From NCBI GenBank assembly GCA_964449775.1, contig CAYVBQ010000018.1, positions 12,592 through 76,591 on the forward strand: 64,000 nucleotides of DNA. The letters are read 5' to 3'. Positions 1 through 7,635 of the stretch are shown here, piece after piece (within the stretch, counting starts at the first letter, position 1; every line of letters starts with the position of its first letter). Below the pieces are notes generated by a model that was not told the DNA's origin, did no database searches, and saw only the letters and a program-made list of their open reading frames with translations. Made by a program: the position numbers and the translations under genes. Source of the DNA: Fen-1258 sp964449775 (lineage in GTDB: Bacteria; Bacteroidota; Ignavibacteria; Ignavibacteriales; Melioribacteraceae).

Positions 1-2583
1 ATCAAGGAAAGCTATCCTGATACAATTTTATTATTCCGAATGGGAGATTTCTTTGAAACTTTTGAGGAAGATGCAAAGATCGCCTCAAAAGTACTAGGAA
101 TAACACTTACTAAACGCGCGAACGGTGCAGCCGGGGAAGTTCCCCTAGCCGGATTTCCTCATCACGCTATCGATAATTACTTACCAAAACTTGTACGTGC
201 CGGTTATAGGGTTGCTGTTTGTGAACAGATGGAAAATCCAAAGTTTGCTAAGGGAATTGTAAAACGGGATGTGATTGAGGTTGTTACACCAGGCGTTACA
301 ATTTCCGATAAACTTCTTGATCATAAAAAAAATAATTATCTCCTCTCGGTTTATATTGAAGATGAAATTGCCGGAATTGCTTTCTGTGATATCTCTACCG
401 GTGAGTTTTCTACTTTCGAAGTGAAAAGCACGGAGGTTGCCCAACAACTTGGTTCGATCAATCCTGCAGAGATATTAATTCCCAAAAAACTTAAACATGA
501 ACTTGAGCCGCTGATTCACAAAGCTGCTCCTTCGGCACGAATAACAAAAATTGATGATTGGATTTTCAATTTCGAATATTCTTCTGAACTTCTGATGACT
601 CACTTCAACACAAAAACATTGAAGGGATTCGGAATTGAAACCATGCGTACCGGAATCAACGCAGCCGGCGCGGCTCTGAATTACTTACGCGAAACGCAGA
701 AAGCCAATCTCACACACATCAATAAGATCTCGCGGCATAATCCTTCCGACTATATGATCCTCGATTACTCGACTAAGAGAAATCTTGAGATCATGTTTAC
801 AATGCAAGAAGGTGAGCGCGAAGGATCGCTTATTTCGATTTTAGATAAGACAGCTACTTCCATGGGCGGACGAATGCTGAAGAAATGGATTGCTGCCCCG
901 TTAAAAAAATTGGAGCCAATCTTAAAACGGCAAGAGTGCATCGAAGCGCTTCTTCAAAATAAAACGCTGCGAAAAAATCTGCAGAATGAATTGAAAGAGA
1001 TTGGTGATCTTGAACGATTGATATCAAAAATTTGTACTGGAAGAGTTAACCCGCGGGAACTGCTTCACTTAAAAACTTCTCTCAAAAAAATCCCGCTCAT
1101 CAAACAACTTTTAGATCAGACTTCAATTGAAACACTTGTTACAATTAACCAAAAGTTAAATCCTCTGGAACAGTTAGTTGGGAAGATTGAATTATCCATA
1201 ACTGATGATCCACCTCTTTCAATTTCTGACGGCGGAGTTATACGCCATGGATTCAGTCCTGAACTTGATGAAATGCGCGGACTCTCGACCAACGCAAAAG
1301 ATTGGATTACAAATCTCCAGAAAACAGAACGCGAGAGAACAAAAATTTCTTCTCTTAAAGTAAGCTACAATAAAGTTTTTGGCTACTACATCGATATTAG
1401 TCACGCAAATAAAGATAAAGTCCCGGATAATTATATTCGCAAGCAAACTCTTGTTAACAGTGAGCGGTTCATAACTCCCGAGTTGAAAGAGTATGAAGAC
1501 AAAATTCTCAATGCTGAAGAGAACATTGCAAACCTTGAGTATCAGCTTTTTGATCAAGTTAGAATTGCCGCCGCAACTGAAACAGAGGCGATACAGGATA
1601 ACGCACGTTTAATTGCCATGCTTGATTGTTATCAATCTTTTGCGGAGTGCGCTGATGAATATAAATATGTCCGTCCATTGCTTGATGAATCCGATGTAAT
1701 TGAAATTACTGACAGCCGCCATCCGGTTGTTGAAAGAATTCTTCCGCCGGGAGAAAAATTCACTCCTAACGGTTACAAACTTTCTTCAGTAGAAGAACAG
1801 ATCATTATTTTAACCGGTCCTAACATGGCAGGCAAATCTGTTTACCTTCGTCAAGTAGGATTGATAGTTCTGATGGCGCAGATCGGTTCATTCGTTCCGG
1901 CTAAGGAAGCACACATCGGTTTGGTTGACCGCATTTTTACACGCGTCGGGGCAAGCGATAATATTTCTGCGGGTGAATCAACTTTCTTAGTGGAGATGCA
2001 AGAAGCTGCTAATATCTTGAATAACGCTACGAGTAAAAGTTTGATCTTGTTAGATGAAATCGGACGCGGTACAAGTACATTTGACGGTATCTCAATCGCA
2101 TGGGCAATTACGGAATACTTGCACGAGAATCCAAAACTTGCCGCAAAAACTTTATTTGCGACGCACTACCATGAGTTGAATGAAATGGCAACATTATTTC
2201 CGCGCATAAAAAATTATAAAGTTGAAGTCCGCGAGTACGGGGATAAAGTAATCTTCCTGCACAAAGTAACTTCCGGAGGAGCAGATCATAGCTACGGAAT
2301 TCAAGTTGGACAGATGGCAGGCTTGCCCATTTTTGTTACCAACCGTGCTAAAGAAATTCTTGCTAATTTAGAGAGTAAGGAATTAACTCCTAATGAAATG
2401 AAGAAAGCAAAACTTGCAAAGTTGAAAGGCGGAGATGATTTTCAGATCAACCTTTTCGAGATGAAAGATGAGGAATTACGTAAACATATTTCCGATATTT
2501 CGATCAACAGTTTAACACCGCTTGAGGCGTTGAATAAATTGAGTCAACTAAAGCAACAAATTGATGATGAAAAGAAATCTTAA
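1..2583 (+). CDS. mutS: DNA mismatch repair protein MutS (5' end cut by window)
   Basis: MutS binds base mismatches and small loops as a clamp and uses ATP to recruit MutL. The reading frame is open from the first base, so the true start lies upstream; about a dozen N-terminal residues are probably missing from the roughly 860 of a usual MutS. The mismatch-reading Phe-x-Glu motif is visible in MGDFFETF near residue 17. The connector, lever and clamp regions follow, then the ABC ATPase with Walker A GPNMAGKS (about residue 606) and Walker B LLDEIGRGTST (about residue 683). The MutS1-type FxE motif separates it from MutS2. The next gene overlaps its 3' end. The frame is intact to the stop. Confidence 0.97.
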   Translation: MKESYPDTILLFRMGDFFETFEEDAKIASKVLGITLTKRANGAAGEVPLAGFPHHAIDNYLPKLVRAGYRVAVCEQMENPKFAKGIVKRDVIEVVTPGVTISDKLLDHKKNNYLLSVYIEDEIAGIAFCDISTGEFSTFEVKSTEVAQQLGSINPAEILIPKKLKHELEPLIHKAAPSARITKIDDWIFNFEYSSELLMTHFNTKTLKGFGIETMRTGINAAGAALNYLRETQKANLTHINKISRHNPSDYMILDYSTKRNLEIMFTMQEGEREGSLISILDKTATSMGGRMLKKWIAAPLKKLEPILKRQECIEALLQNKTLRKNLQNELKEIGDLERLISKICTGRVNPRELLHLKTSLKKIPLIKQLLDQTSIETLVTINQKLNPLEQLVGKIELSITDDPPLSISDGGVIRHGFSPELDEMRGLSTNAKDWITNLQKTERERTKISSLKVSYNKVFGYYIDISHANKDKVPDNYIRKQTLVNSERFITPELKEYEDKILNAEENIANLEYQLFDQVRIAAATETEAIQDNARLIAMLDCYQSFAECADEYKYVRPLLDESDVIEITDSRHPVVERILPPGEKFTPNGYKLSSVEEQIIILTGPNMAGKSVYLRQVGLIVLMAQIGSFVPAKEAHIGLVDRIFTRVGASDNISAGESTFLVEMQEAANILNNATSKSLILLDEIGRGTSTFDGISIAWAITEYLHENPKLAAKTLFATHYHELNEMATLFPRIKNYKVEVREYGDKVIFLHKVTSGGADHSYGIQVGQMAGLPIFVTNRAKEILANLESKELTPNEMKKAKLAKLKGGDDFQINLFEMKDEELRKHISDISINSLTPLEALNKLSQLKQQIDDEKKS

Positions 2584-3244
2584 TAAATACCGGCGAAACG
2601 ATCCAGAGCAAGATCCAGAGCAAGAAAAGTCTTTTCGTATTCTTAGTCATGCTCTTATTCTTACTCTTCTCATAGTTTCATGCGGAAGGAATTACACACC
2701 TGAACAAAAAGCTTATATCGCCAAGATCGAAAAAGAAAGAGAAGCAAAAAATGAATGGATGAAAAACGATGACTCTTCACCATTCAACAAAAAAGGGAAA
2801 ATCGAATTCCATGATCTGAATTACTTTGACGTTGACCCCGTTTTTCTTTTTAAGAGCAAGTTGTTCCAGTATTCACCGAAAGATACTGTTACGGTTATGG
2901 GCACTAAAGGTGATGAAAGAAAGTTGGTTCGATACGGTTACTTTTTGATCAACTATGATAAGAAAGATTATAAAATCAATTTTTACGAAGGCACTACAAA
3001 AAGCGGTGAAAAGTATTACACAATTTCTTTTACAGACCAAACAACAAATATAGAGTCTTACGGAGTCGGCAGATATATTGAAATGGAACTAAATGCAGAC
3101 CCAAATCATTTATATGAAGTGGATTTTAATTTGGCTTTCAGTCCATATTGCTCCTATAGTCCAAACTATTCATGTTCAATTCCATTAAAAGAAGATCACA
3201 TCCCGATGGCGATTCGGGCTGGCGAGAAAAAATATCACGATTAA
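2561..3244 (+). CDS. DUF1684-family lipoprotein
   Basis: A predicted lipoprotein: a hydrophobic stretch (LILTLLIVSC) ends in a lipobox cysteine near residue 41, followed by a charged linker and a beta-rich domain. The domain carries DUF1684 hallmarks: an aromatic FDVDPVF segment, GYGVGRY-like VGRYIEMEL, DFNLAFSPYCSYSPNYSC, and a closing PMAIRAGEKKY. DUF1684 has no established biochemical role. The listed start overlaps mutS by 23 bases and gives an unusually long pre-signal segment with the doubled tetrapeptide DPEQDPEQ, encoded by a 12-bp tandem repeat. The real start may therefore be different, or the 5' end may have been rebuilt by repeat DNA. Confidence 0.75.
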   Translation: MMMKRNLNKYRRNDPEQDPEQEKSFRILSHALILTLLIVSCGRNYTPEQKAYIAKIEKEREAKNEWMKNDDSSPFNKKGKIEFHDLNYFDVDPVFLFKSKLFQYSPKDTVTVMGTKGDERKLVRYGYFLINYDKKDYKINFYEGTTKSGEKYYTISFTDQTTNIESYGVGRYIEMELNADPNHLYEVDFNLAFSPYCSYSPNYSCSIPLKEDHIPMAIRAGEKKYHD

Positions 3245-3258
3245 AAACGGAGAATAAA

Positions 3259-4272
3259 TTGGTTGTTATATTAGAAAATAATGCTACCGAAGCTCAGATA
3301 GAAAATGTTGTAAAGCATCTTGAAGAATTCGGATTTCAAATTCATAAATCCATCGGTGCCGAGAGAACGATAATAGGTGCAATTGGCGTTAAACCAAACT
3401 TTGATACACGTAACATCAGCATTCTTGATGGCGTTGATGAAGTTTACCGCGTTACCACTCCATACAAACTTGCAAGCAGAAGTTTTAATGAGCAGAATAC
3501 AATTATCAAGATCAACGACGTTGAGCTTGGCGGAAATAAAATTGTAATGATTGCCGGTCCTTGTTCGATTGAAACTGAAGATCAAATATTTCGATTAGCA
3601 AAAGTAGTTGCAAAATCCGGTGCAAAAATTTTACGAGGTGGAGCTTTCAAACCGCGCACTTCCCCTTACTCATTTCAAGGACTTGGAGAAGAGGGACTAA
3701 AATTAATACGCTCGGCAGCAGATGAAAATAATTTATTGGTTGTAACTGAAGTGATGCAGATGGACCAGATTGACCTTATTGATCAATACACCGATATCTT
3801 TCAGCTTGGCGCGCGTAACATGCAAAACTTTTCTCTTCTAAAAGAATTGGGCAGAGTTAATAAACCCGTAATGCTTAAACGCGGTATAGCGGCTACAATT
3901 GAAGAATTGCTTATGTCCGCGGAATACATTTTGAGCGGGGGAAATAAAAATGTTTTCTTGTGTGAGCGCGGTATCAGAACATTTGAGAATTACACTCGCA
4001 ACACTTTCGATCTTTCGGCGATTCCGGTCGTGCATAAGAAGAGCCACTTACCAATTATCGCTGATCCCTCTCACGCGACAGGATTAAGAGATCAAGTTCC
4101 GCCAATGGCACGCGCGGCTGTTGCAGCAGGTGCCGATGGCATTATGATTGAGATACACGATGATCCGGAACATGCTTTATCCGATGGACCTCAAGCTTTA
4201 TTGCCGGATACATTCCTTAAATTGATGGAAGAGCTCCGTCTCATTGCAATAGCAATTGGCAGGACGTTATAG
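3259..4272 (+). CDS. aroF: 3-deoxy-7-phosphoheptulonate (DAHP) synthase, class I-beta
   Basis: Catalyses the first shikimate-pathway step, phosphoenolpyruvate plus erythrose 4-phosphate to DAHP. The N-terminal 70 or so residues form the ferredoxin-like regulatory domain seen in Thermotoga-type enzymes (VVILENNATEAQIENVV). The TIM barrel follows, with GPCSIE, GGAFKPRTSPYSFQGLG, KPVMLKRG and ADPSHATG carrying the PEP and metal ligands. A TTG start at 3259 is chosen because GGAG lies six bases upstream and homology begins here; an earlier ATG at 3172 lies inside the preceding gene. The stop is directly followed by tyrA, so the two are probably cotranscribed, and tyrosine or phenylalanine feedback through the N-terminal domain is plausible. 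Confidence 0.95.
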   Translation: MVVILENNATEAQIENVVKHLEEFGFQIHKSIGAERTIIGAIGVKPNFDTRNISILDGVDEVYRVTTPYKLASRSFNEQNTIIKINDVELGGNKIVMIAGPCSIETEDQIFRLAKVVAKSGAKILRGGAFKPRTSPYSFQGLGEEGLKLIRSAADENNLLVVTEVMQMDQIDLIDQYTDIFQLGARNMQNFSLLKELGRVNKPVMLKRGIAATIEELLMSAEYILSGGNKNVFLCERGIRTFENYTRNTFDLSAIPVVHKKSHLPIIADPSHATGLRDQVPPMARAAVAAGADGIMIEIHDDPEHALSDGPQALLPDTFLKLMEELRLIAIAIGRTL

Positions 4273-5355
4273 TTGAAGATTGAGAAGATTTCAATAATTG
4301 GATTGGGTTTGATCGGCGGATCGATCGCAAAAGCATTAAAAAATTTCTCCTTACATTACCGAATTAGTGCATTCGATAATTCCGATATTCTTGAAAAAGC
4401 ATTCCGGTTAAATGTGATCGATAAGAAATTACTCTCGGTTAACGATGCTCTCGATTCCGATCTGATTTTTATTTGTCTCCCTGTTGATGCTTCCATAACT
4501 GCATTTGAAGAATTAGCCGACAGAATCCAACCGAATCAAATTATTACCGACGTCTGTAGTGTGAAGACAGTCTTTCAGGAAATATGGGATAAGAAAAAAC
4601 GAAATGGTTTTTACATCGGCGGTCATCCGATGACAGGCAAAGAGAAAGGTGGTTTCGTTAATTCCGATCCGCTGCTTTTCGAAAACTGTGTATATATTCT
4701 TAACGATTCAGCTAAAGAATTTCCGTCCTACAATTCTTTTACAGAGATTATTCATCAGCTTGGCGCGCGGATAACTTTTCTAAATCCAAAAGTACATGAT
4801 ATAATCGTCGCTTCTGTGAGTCATCTCCCCCAACTTGTTTCCGTATCATTGATCAATTCCGCAAATTTCAAAGAGAGCGCGTTAAACTTTTTTGATTACG
4901 CCGCCGGCGGATTCAGAGATATGACACGTATCGCCTCAAGCGAATTCAATGTTTGGGAACCGATCATACGTAAAAACGGAAAGAATATCATTCAAGCGAT
5001 TGACAATTTTATTATTGATCTGGAACAGATAAAAAAATCTATTGCCAAAGAAGATTATGAAACTCTCTCCCAAAAATTTGAAAGTGCCAGAATTAAGCGT
5101 GATGAGATTCCAAAATCCAATAAAGGTTTTATCAATCAGATCTATGATGTTTTTGTCTTTGTGAAAGACGAACCCGGAGTGATTAGCAAAATTTCAACCG
5201 CATTGTTTGAGAGTAACATCAACATCAAAGACATTGAACTTCTGAAAATCCGGGAAGGTTCCGGCGGTACATTCCGTCTTGCTTTTGAAAGTCTAATGGA
5301 TGCTGAGAGAGCAAAGAAAATAATTGAAGAGATTGGATTTTCTACAAAGAATTGA
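4273..5355 (+). CDS. tyrA: Prephenate dehydrogenase with C-terminal ACT domain
   Basis: Oxidatively decarboxylates prephenate towards tyrosine. The Rossmann motif is IIGLGLIGGSIAKAL at the N terminus. The substrate-site GGHPMTGKEKGG and the helical dimer domain follow. The last 70 residues are an ACT domain (VFVKDEPGVISKISTAL), the usual tyrosine sensor. The TTG start abuts the aroF stop, indicating an aro operon. A truncated, diverged copy of the last 39 codons is found about 0.9 kb downstream at 6260-6379. Confidence 0.95.
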   Translation: MKIEKISIIGLGLIGGSIAKALKNFSLHYRISAFDNSDILEKAFRLNVIDKKLLSVNDALDSDLIFICLPVDASITAFEELADRIQPNQIITDVCSVKTVFQEIWDKKKRNGFYIGGHPMTGKEKGGFVNSDPLLFENCVYILNDSAKEFPSYNSFTEIIHQLGARITFLNPKVHDIIVASVSHLPQLVSVSLINSANFKESALNFFDYAAGGFRDMTRIASSEFNVWEPIIRKNGKNIIQAIDNFIIDLEQIKKSIAKEDYETLSQKFESARIKRDEIPKSNKGFINQIYDVFVFVKDEPGVISKISTALFESNINIKDIELLKIREGSGGTFRLAFESLMDAERAKKIIEEIGFSTKN

Positions 5356-5371
5356 TAACTGCCCATCCCAA

Positions 5372-5395
5372 CCCTTCCCAAAGTGAAGGGCTTTT
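5372..5395 (+). terminator. Probable rho-independent terminator after tyrA
   Basis: A short stem CCCTTC / GAAGGG with a 7-base loop is followed by CTTTT, 17 bases after the tyrA stop. The stem is only six pairs, so strength is uncertain. Confidence 0.45.
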
Positions 5396-5479
5396 CCACT
5401 GTTCTAGTTTAAGTATTCTACTTTTTCACACAAGTTATTTTATTATATTTATCAAAGAAAATATTTAAAGGAATAATAA

Positions 5480-5698
5480 ATGAAAACATTTACAGCCTAC
5501 GTTGAATGGGATCCTGAAACAAAATTATACGTTGGTATAATACCCGGAATTCCCGGTGCACACACCCAAGGTGCTACACTTGACGAATTGAATGCAAATC
5601 TTAAAGAAGTTCTTTCACTTTGCTTGGAAGAAAATAAAGAAGAAGTAAACTACCTTCCATATTTTGTAGGCTTACAACAAATCGAGATTGCAGTGTGA
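5480..5698 (+). CDS. hicB: HicB-family antitoxin
   Basis: Short antitoxin of a type II HicAB system. It has the partial RNase-H-like HicB fold: MKTFTAYVEWDPETKLYVG, then a PGIPGAHTQGATLDEL turn (the usual D-x-P-G-x-x-T-x-G signature) and the LKEVLSLCLEE helix. At 72 residues it lacks a separate C-terminal DNA-binding domain. It overlaps hicA by four bases (GTGTGA), and the order hicB then hicA is the reverse of many loci. ATG is preceded by AAAGGAATAATA. Confidence 0.9.
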   Translation: MKTFTAYVEWDPETKLYVGIIPGIPGAHTQGATLDELNANLKEVLSLCLEENKEEVNYLPYFVGLQQIEIAV

Positions 5699-5925
5699 CT
5701 AAACTTCCAATAATCAATTTTAAGAAAATGGATTCAATCCTTCGCAATCTTGATTTCTCCGTTATGCGACAAAAAGGAAGTCATGTATTTTATAAACATC
5801 AAGACGGAAGGACAACTACTGTTCCTAACCATCCAAATCGCGACCTTGCCCGCCCGTTAATCCGTGAAATACTTAGAGAGATAGAAATTTCTGTAGAAGA
5901 GTTTAGAAATCTTATTAATAAATAA
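5695..5925 (+). CDS. hicA: HicA-family mRNA interferase toxin
   Basis: HicA toxins are small double-stranded-RNA-binding-fold RNases that cleave mRNA. At 76 residues it has the diagnostic layout: RQKGSHVFYKHQDGRTTTVP with the catalytic histidine in GSH, then NHPNRDLARPLIREILREI and a closing VEEFRNL. The start is GTG inside the hicB stop (GTGTGA), so translation is coupled. Confidence 0.9.
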   Translation: MTKLPIINFKKMDSILRNLDFSVMRQKGSHVFYKHQDGRTTTVPNHPNRDLARPLIREILREIEISVEEFRNLINK

Positions 5926-5950
5926 AACAATTTTTAATGAGGTGATGAAA

Positions 5951-6190
5951 CTAATTTATACAATCGTCTTCCGGTTCGGAAAGTGAGCTATGAAGTTCAT
6001 CTATAATTTGTTTTGAATCTGAAGGCGCCAGTTTACCCGTAGCATAAAGAGTTCTATATTCTCTCACTTCTGTTGCAATCTCTTCTCTTCTTTCTTCTAC
6101 GGTTTGTTTCTTAAGTATTTCAATCAACATTTCTTTATCGGAAAGAGATAACTGTCTGGCACTGTCTAATGCCTGATCTAAGTTTATCAT
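5951..6190 (-). CDS. Small helical protein, antitoxin-like, unpaired
   Basis: A 79-residue protein with no confident family. It is predicted mostly alpha-helical: SARQLSLSDKEMLIEILKK, then a basic EERREEIATEVREY helix and an acidic C terminus. This layout resembles small antitoxins that are normally followed by a RelE or PIN toxin, but here the downstream neighbour is hicA on the opposite strand and no toxin follows. AAAGGAA precedes ATG. It lies in the cassette between the true tyrA tail and its second copy. Confidence 0.65.
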   Translation of the reverse strand: MINLDQALDSARQLSLSDKEMLIEILKKQTVEERREEIATEVREYRTLYATGKLAPSDSKQIIDELHSSLSEPEDDCIN

Positions 6191-6259
6191 TTTTATTCCT
6201 TTCTTTTAACTGAAGTAAATATAACTTTTTATGATAAGAAATGTTAGGACGAATAAATA

Positions 6260-6379
6260 GAGATTTTTAAAATCCGCGAAGGTTCGGGCGGTACATTCCG
6301 CCTGGCTTTTGAAAGCGAAAGTGATGCTGAGAGAGCGAAGAAAGTAATTGAAGAGATAGGGTTTACAACAAAAATATAA
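6260..6379 (+). pseudogene. Second, diverged copy of the tyrA 3' end
   Basis: Forty codons in frame to a stop encode EIFKIREGSGGTFRLAFES and then SDAERAKKVIEEIGF, matching the ACT-domain tail of tyrA at 5236-5355. By hand count about 23 of 120 bases differ, and most changes are silent third positions. That suggests the copy came from a functional homologue rather than by decay of a local duplicate. It has no start and no upstream part of the gene. Confidence 0.9.
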
Positions 6380-6388
6380 ATGTAGAAT

Positions 6389-6706
6389 TTAGATTATCCT
6401 AATCCCTGTTTTCAAAATTTCTTTCACAAACAAATCATCTTCTGTAAAATCTTCCGGACGGTAAGGAAGAGGCGAGATATCGTAGTCAACAGCCGAAATA
6501 GCGGAAACCATATTTTCTTTATCAATTATTCTGATACCCTTAAAATCACTAGATACGACTGCCAAATCAATGTCGCTCCATTCGTTATATGTACCTTTTG
6601 CATAAGAACCAAATAGAATGGCTTTTTCAACATTGATCCCAATTCTTTTTAGTTCAAAAACAAATTGATGAATTTTTTTATCAATTATATTTTGTTCTTC
6701 AACCAT
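6389..6706 (-). CDS. MNT-type nucleotidyltransferase (MntA-like antitoxin)
   Basis: A 105-residue minimal nucleotidyltransferase with GSYAKGTYNEWSDIDLAVV, the G-S-x(n)-D-x-D active-site signature. In HEPN-MNT modules of known type the MNT partner neutralises the HEPN protein by AMPylating it; that role is inferred here from family and arrangement. It is the second gene, overlapping the HEPN gene upstream by 22 bases. Its stop lies only nine bases from the tyrA tail copy. Confidence 0.85.
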   Translation of the reverse strand: MVEEQNIIDKKIHQFVFELKRIGINVEKAILFGSYAKGTYNEWSDIDLAVVSSDFKGIRIIDKENMVSAISAVDYDISPLPYRPEDFTEDDLFVKEILKTGIRII

Positions 6707-7071
6707 TCGTACATCTCCATAATTTTTTTCATGTAATCCTCAGTGTAAACTTTAGTTGCTACTACGAAAGCATTCCTTTTGAAATCAGGATATCGTGATT
6801 CAAGGTTGAAATTATTCACTTTGAGGAGAAACTCCCTTTGCTCTTTAGTAAGATTGAGATTTGTCCTTCTCTCTAAGGAAACTAAATCATGAATCTTGGG
6901 AGGCACTTGCTTGGTATCTTTAACATAATGTGCTTTGATTATTTTTTCAAGAATGAGATGTGATATAAACAAAGCCCATACATTATGACCGTTCTCAAAC
7001 ATACTCTTCGCTACCGGCACATCAAGTTCAGCAATATCTACCCAGTATTGTATTTGTTCTTCTAAAGTCAT
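6685..7071 (-). CDS. HEPN-domain protein (HepT-like)
   Basis: A 128-residue all-helical protein: WALFISHLILEKIIKAHYV followed by PPKIHDLVSLERR and LESRYPDFKRNAF, typical of HEPN proteins that pair with MNT nucleotidyltransferases. The canonical Rx4-6H RNase motif is not obvious in this subfamily, so RNase activity is not claimed. It is the first gene of the two-gene operon and overlaps the MNT gene. Confidence 0.85.
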   Translation of the reverse strand: MTLEEQIQYWVDIAELDVPVAKSMFENGHNVWALFISHLILEKIIKAHYVKDTKQVPPKIHDLVSLERRTNLNLTKEQREFLLKVNNFNLESRYPDFKRNAFVVATKVYTEDYMKKIMEMYEWLKNKI

Positions 7072-7411
7072 CTTATTTAGCTTTTCTCTAAACCAAAATA
7101 AAGAATCAATTTGATTTTCAAAAGATAAATTTTGTTACTCCGTCTGCACTTCGCTCTCCATCAATCGCAGCGGAGACAATTTATAGTTTTTTATTGTTGT
7201 CCTTTTTGATAGATTAGATGTGGATTTACGATATGAAAATAAAAGCAGACCATATAAAATTTTTTGTATTGATAATTTATTTGCTGTTTATTGGAATTGA
7301 TTTATTCAAAACAATCTCAACCCCGTATGAATTATTGCGAATTATTTTTTATTGAATTGCTATCAATATATTATCTGATTACATAACGCGTGGAAAGAAA
7401 AGAGGTAAAAA
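7072..7411. other. Intergenic stretch between HEPN gene and small membrane protein gene
   Basis: It holds the FAD-oxidoreductase tail copy (7144-7181) and otherwise AT-rich DNA with no supported gene. AAAGAGG near 7400 is the ribosome-binding site of the next gene. Confidence 0.6.
7144..7181 (-). pseudogene. Truncated copy of the 3' end of the neighbouring FAD oxidoreductase gene
   Basis: On the minus strand this reads IVSAAIDGERSA, matching the C-terminal IVSAAIDGERSAEAI of the oxidoreductase ending at 7636. About 35 of 38 bases agree with 7665-7702. It marks the right border of the HEPN-MNT cassette, as the tyrA tail copy marks the left. Confidence 0.8.
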
Positions 7412-7615
7412 ATGAATACCCAGGATTTAGTAACCATCATTTTGGGAGCTATAATTATTCCGGCATGTATTCTCTATCTGTATCTCAAGAAAAAAGAACT
7501 TGATGAAGAAAATCAAGAGATACAAACAAGTCAAAAAATTCTTTCTGCATTAAAAGAATACGCTAAACAACAACCTGATTTTGCTAAGGTCTTAAGCAAA
7601 TTCGGATTGTTATAG
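7412..7615 (+). CDS. Small single-pass membrane protein with coiled-coil tail
   Basis: 67 residues: an N-terminal membrane segment (VTIILGAIIIPACILYLYL), a charged coiled-coil stretch (KKKELDEENQEIQTS), then an amphipathic tail ending VLSKFGLL. AAAGAGG eight bases before ATG supports expression. No family recognised. It sits between the FAD-gene tail copy and the real FAD gene tail, so it looks like a third cassette in this stack. Confidence 0.65.
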   Translation: MNTQDLVTIILGAIIIPACILYLYLKKKELDEENQEIQTSQKILSALKEYAKQQPDFAKVLSKFGLL

Positions 7616-7635
7616 TTAAACAAACCCATCAAGTT

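Noticed and set aside
3172..3258. N-terminal extension of DAHP synthase
   Set aside because: Those codons lie in the overlapping 3' end of the DUF1684 gene in another frame; homology and the ribosome-binding site support the TTG at 3259.
7100..7200. Possible riboswitch upstream of the small membrane protein gene
   Set aside because: The conserved-looking stretch is simply the copied tail of the FAD oxidoreductase gene.
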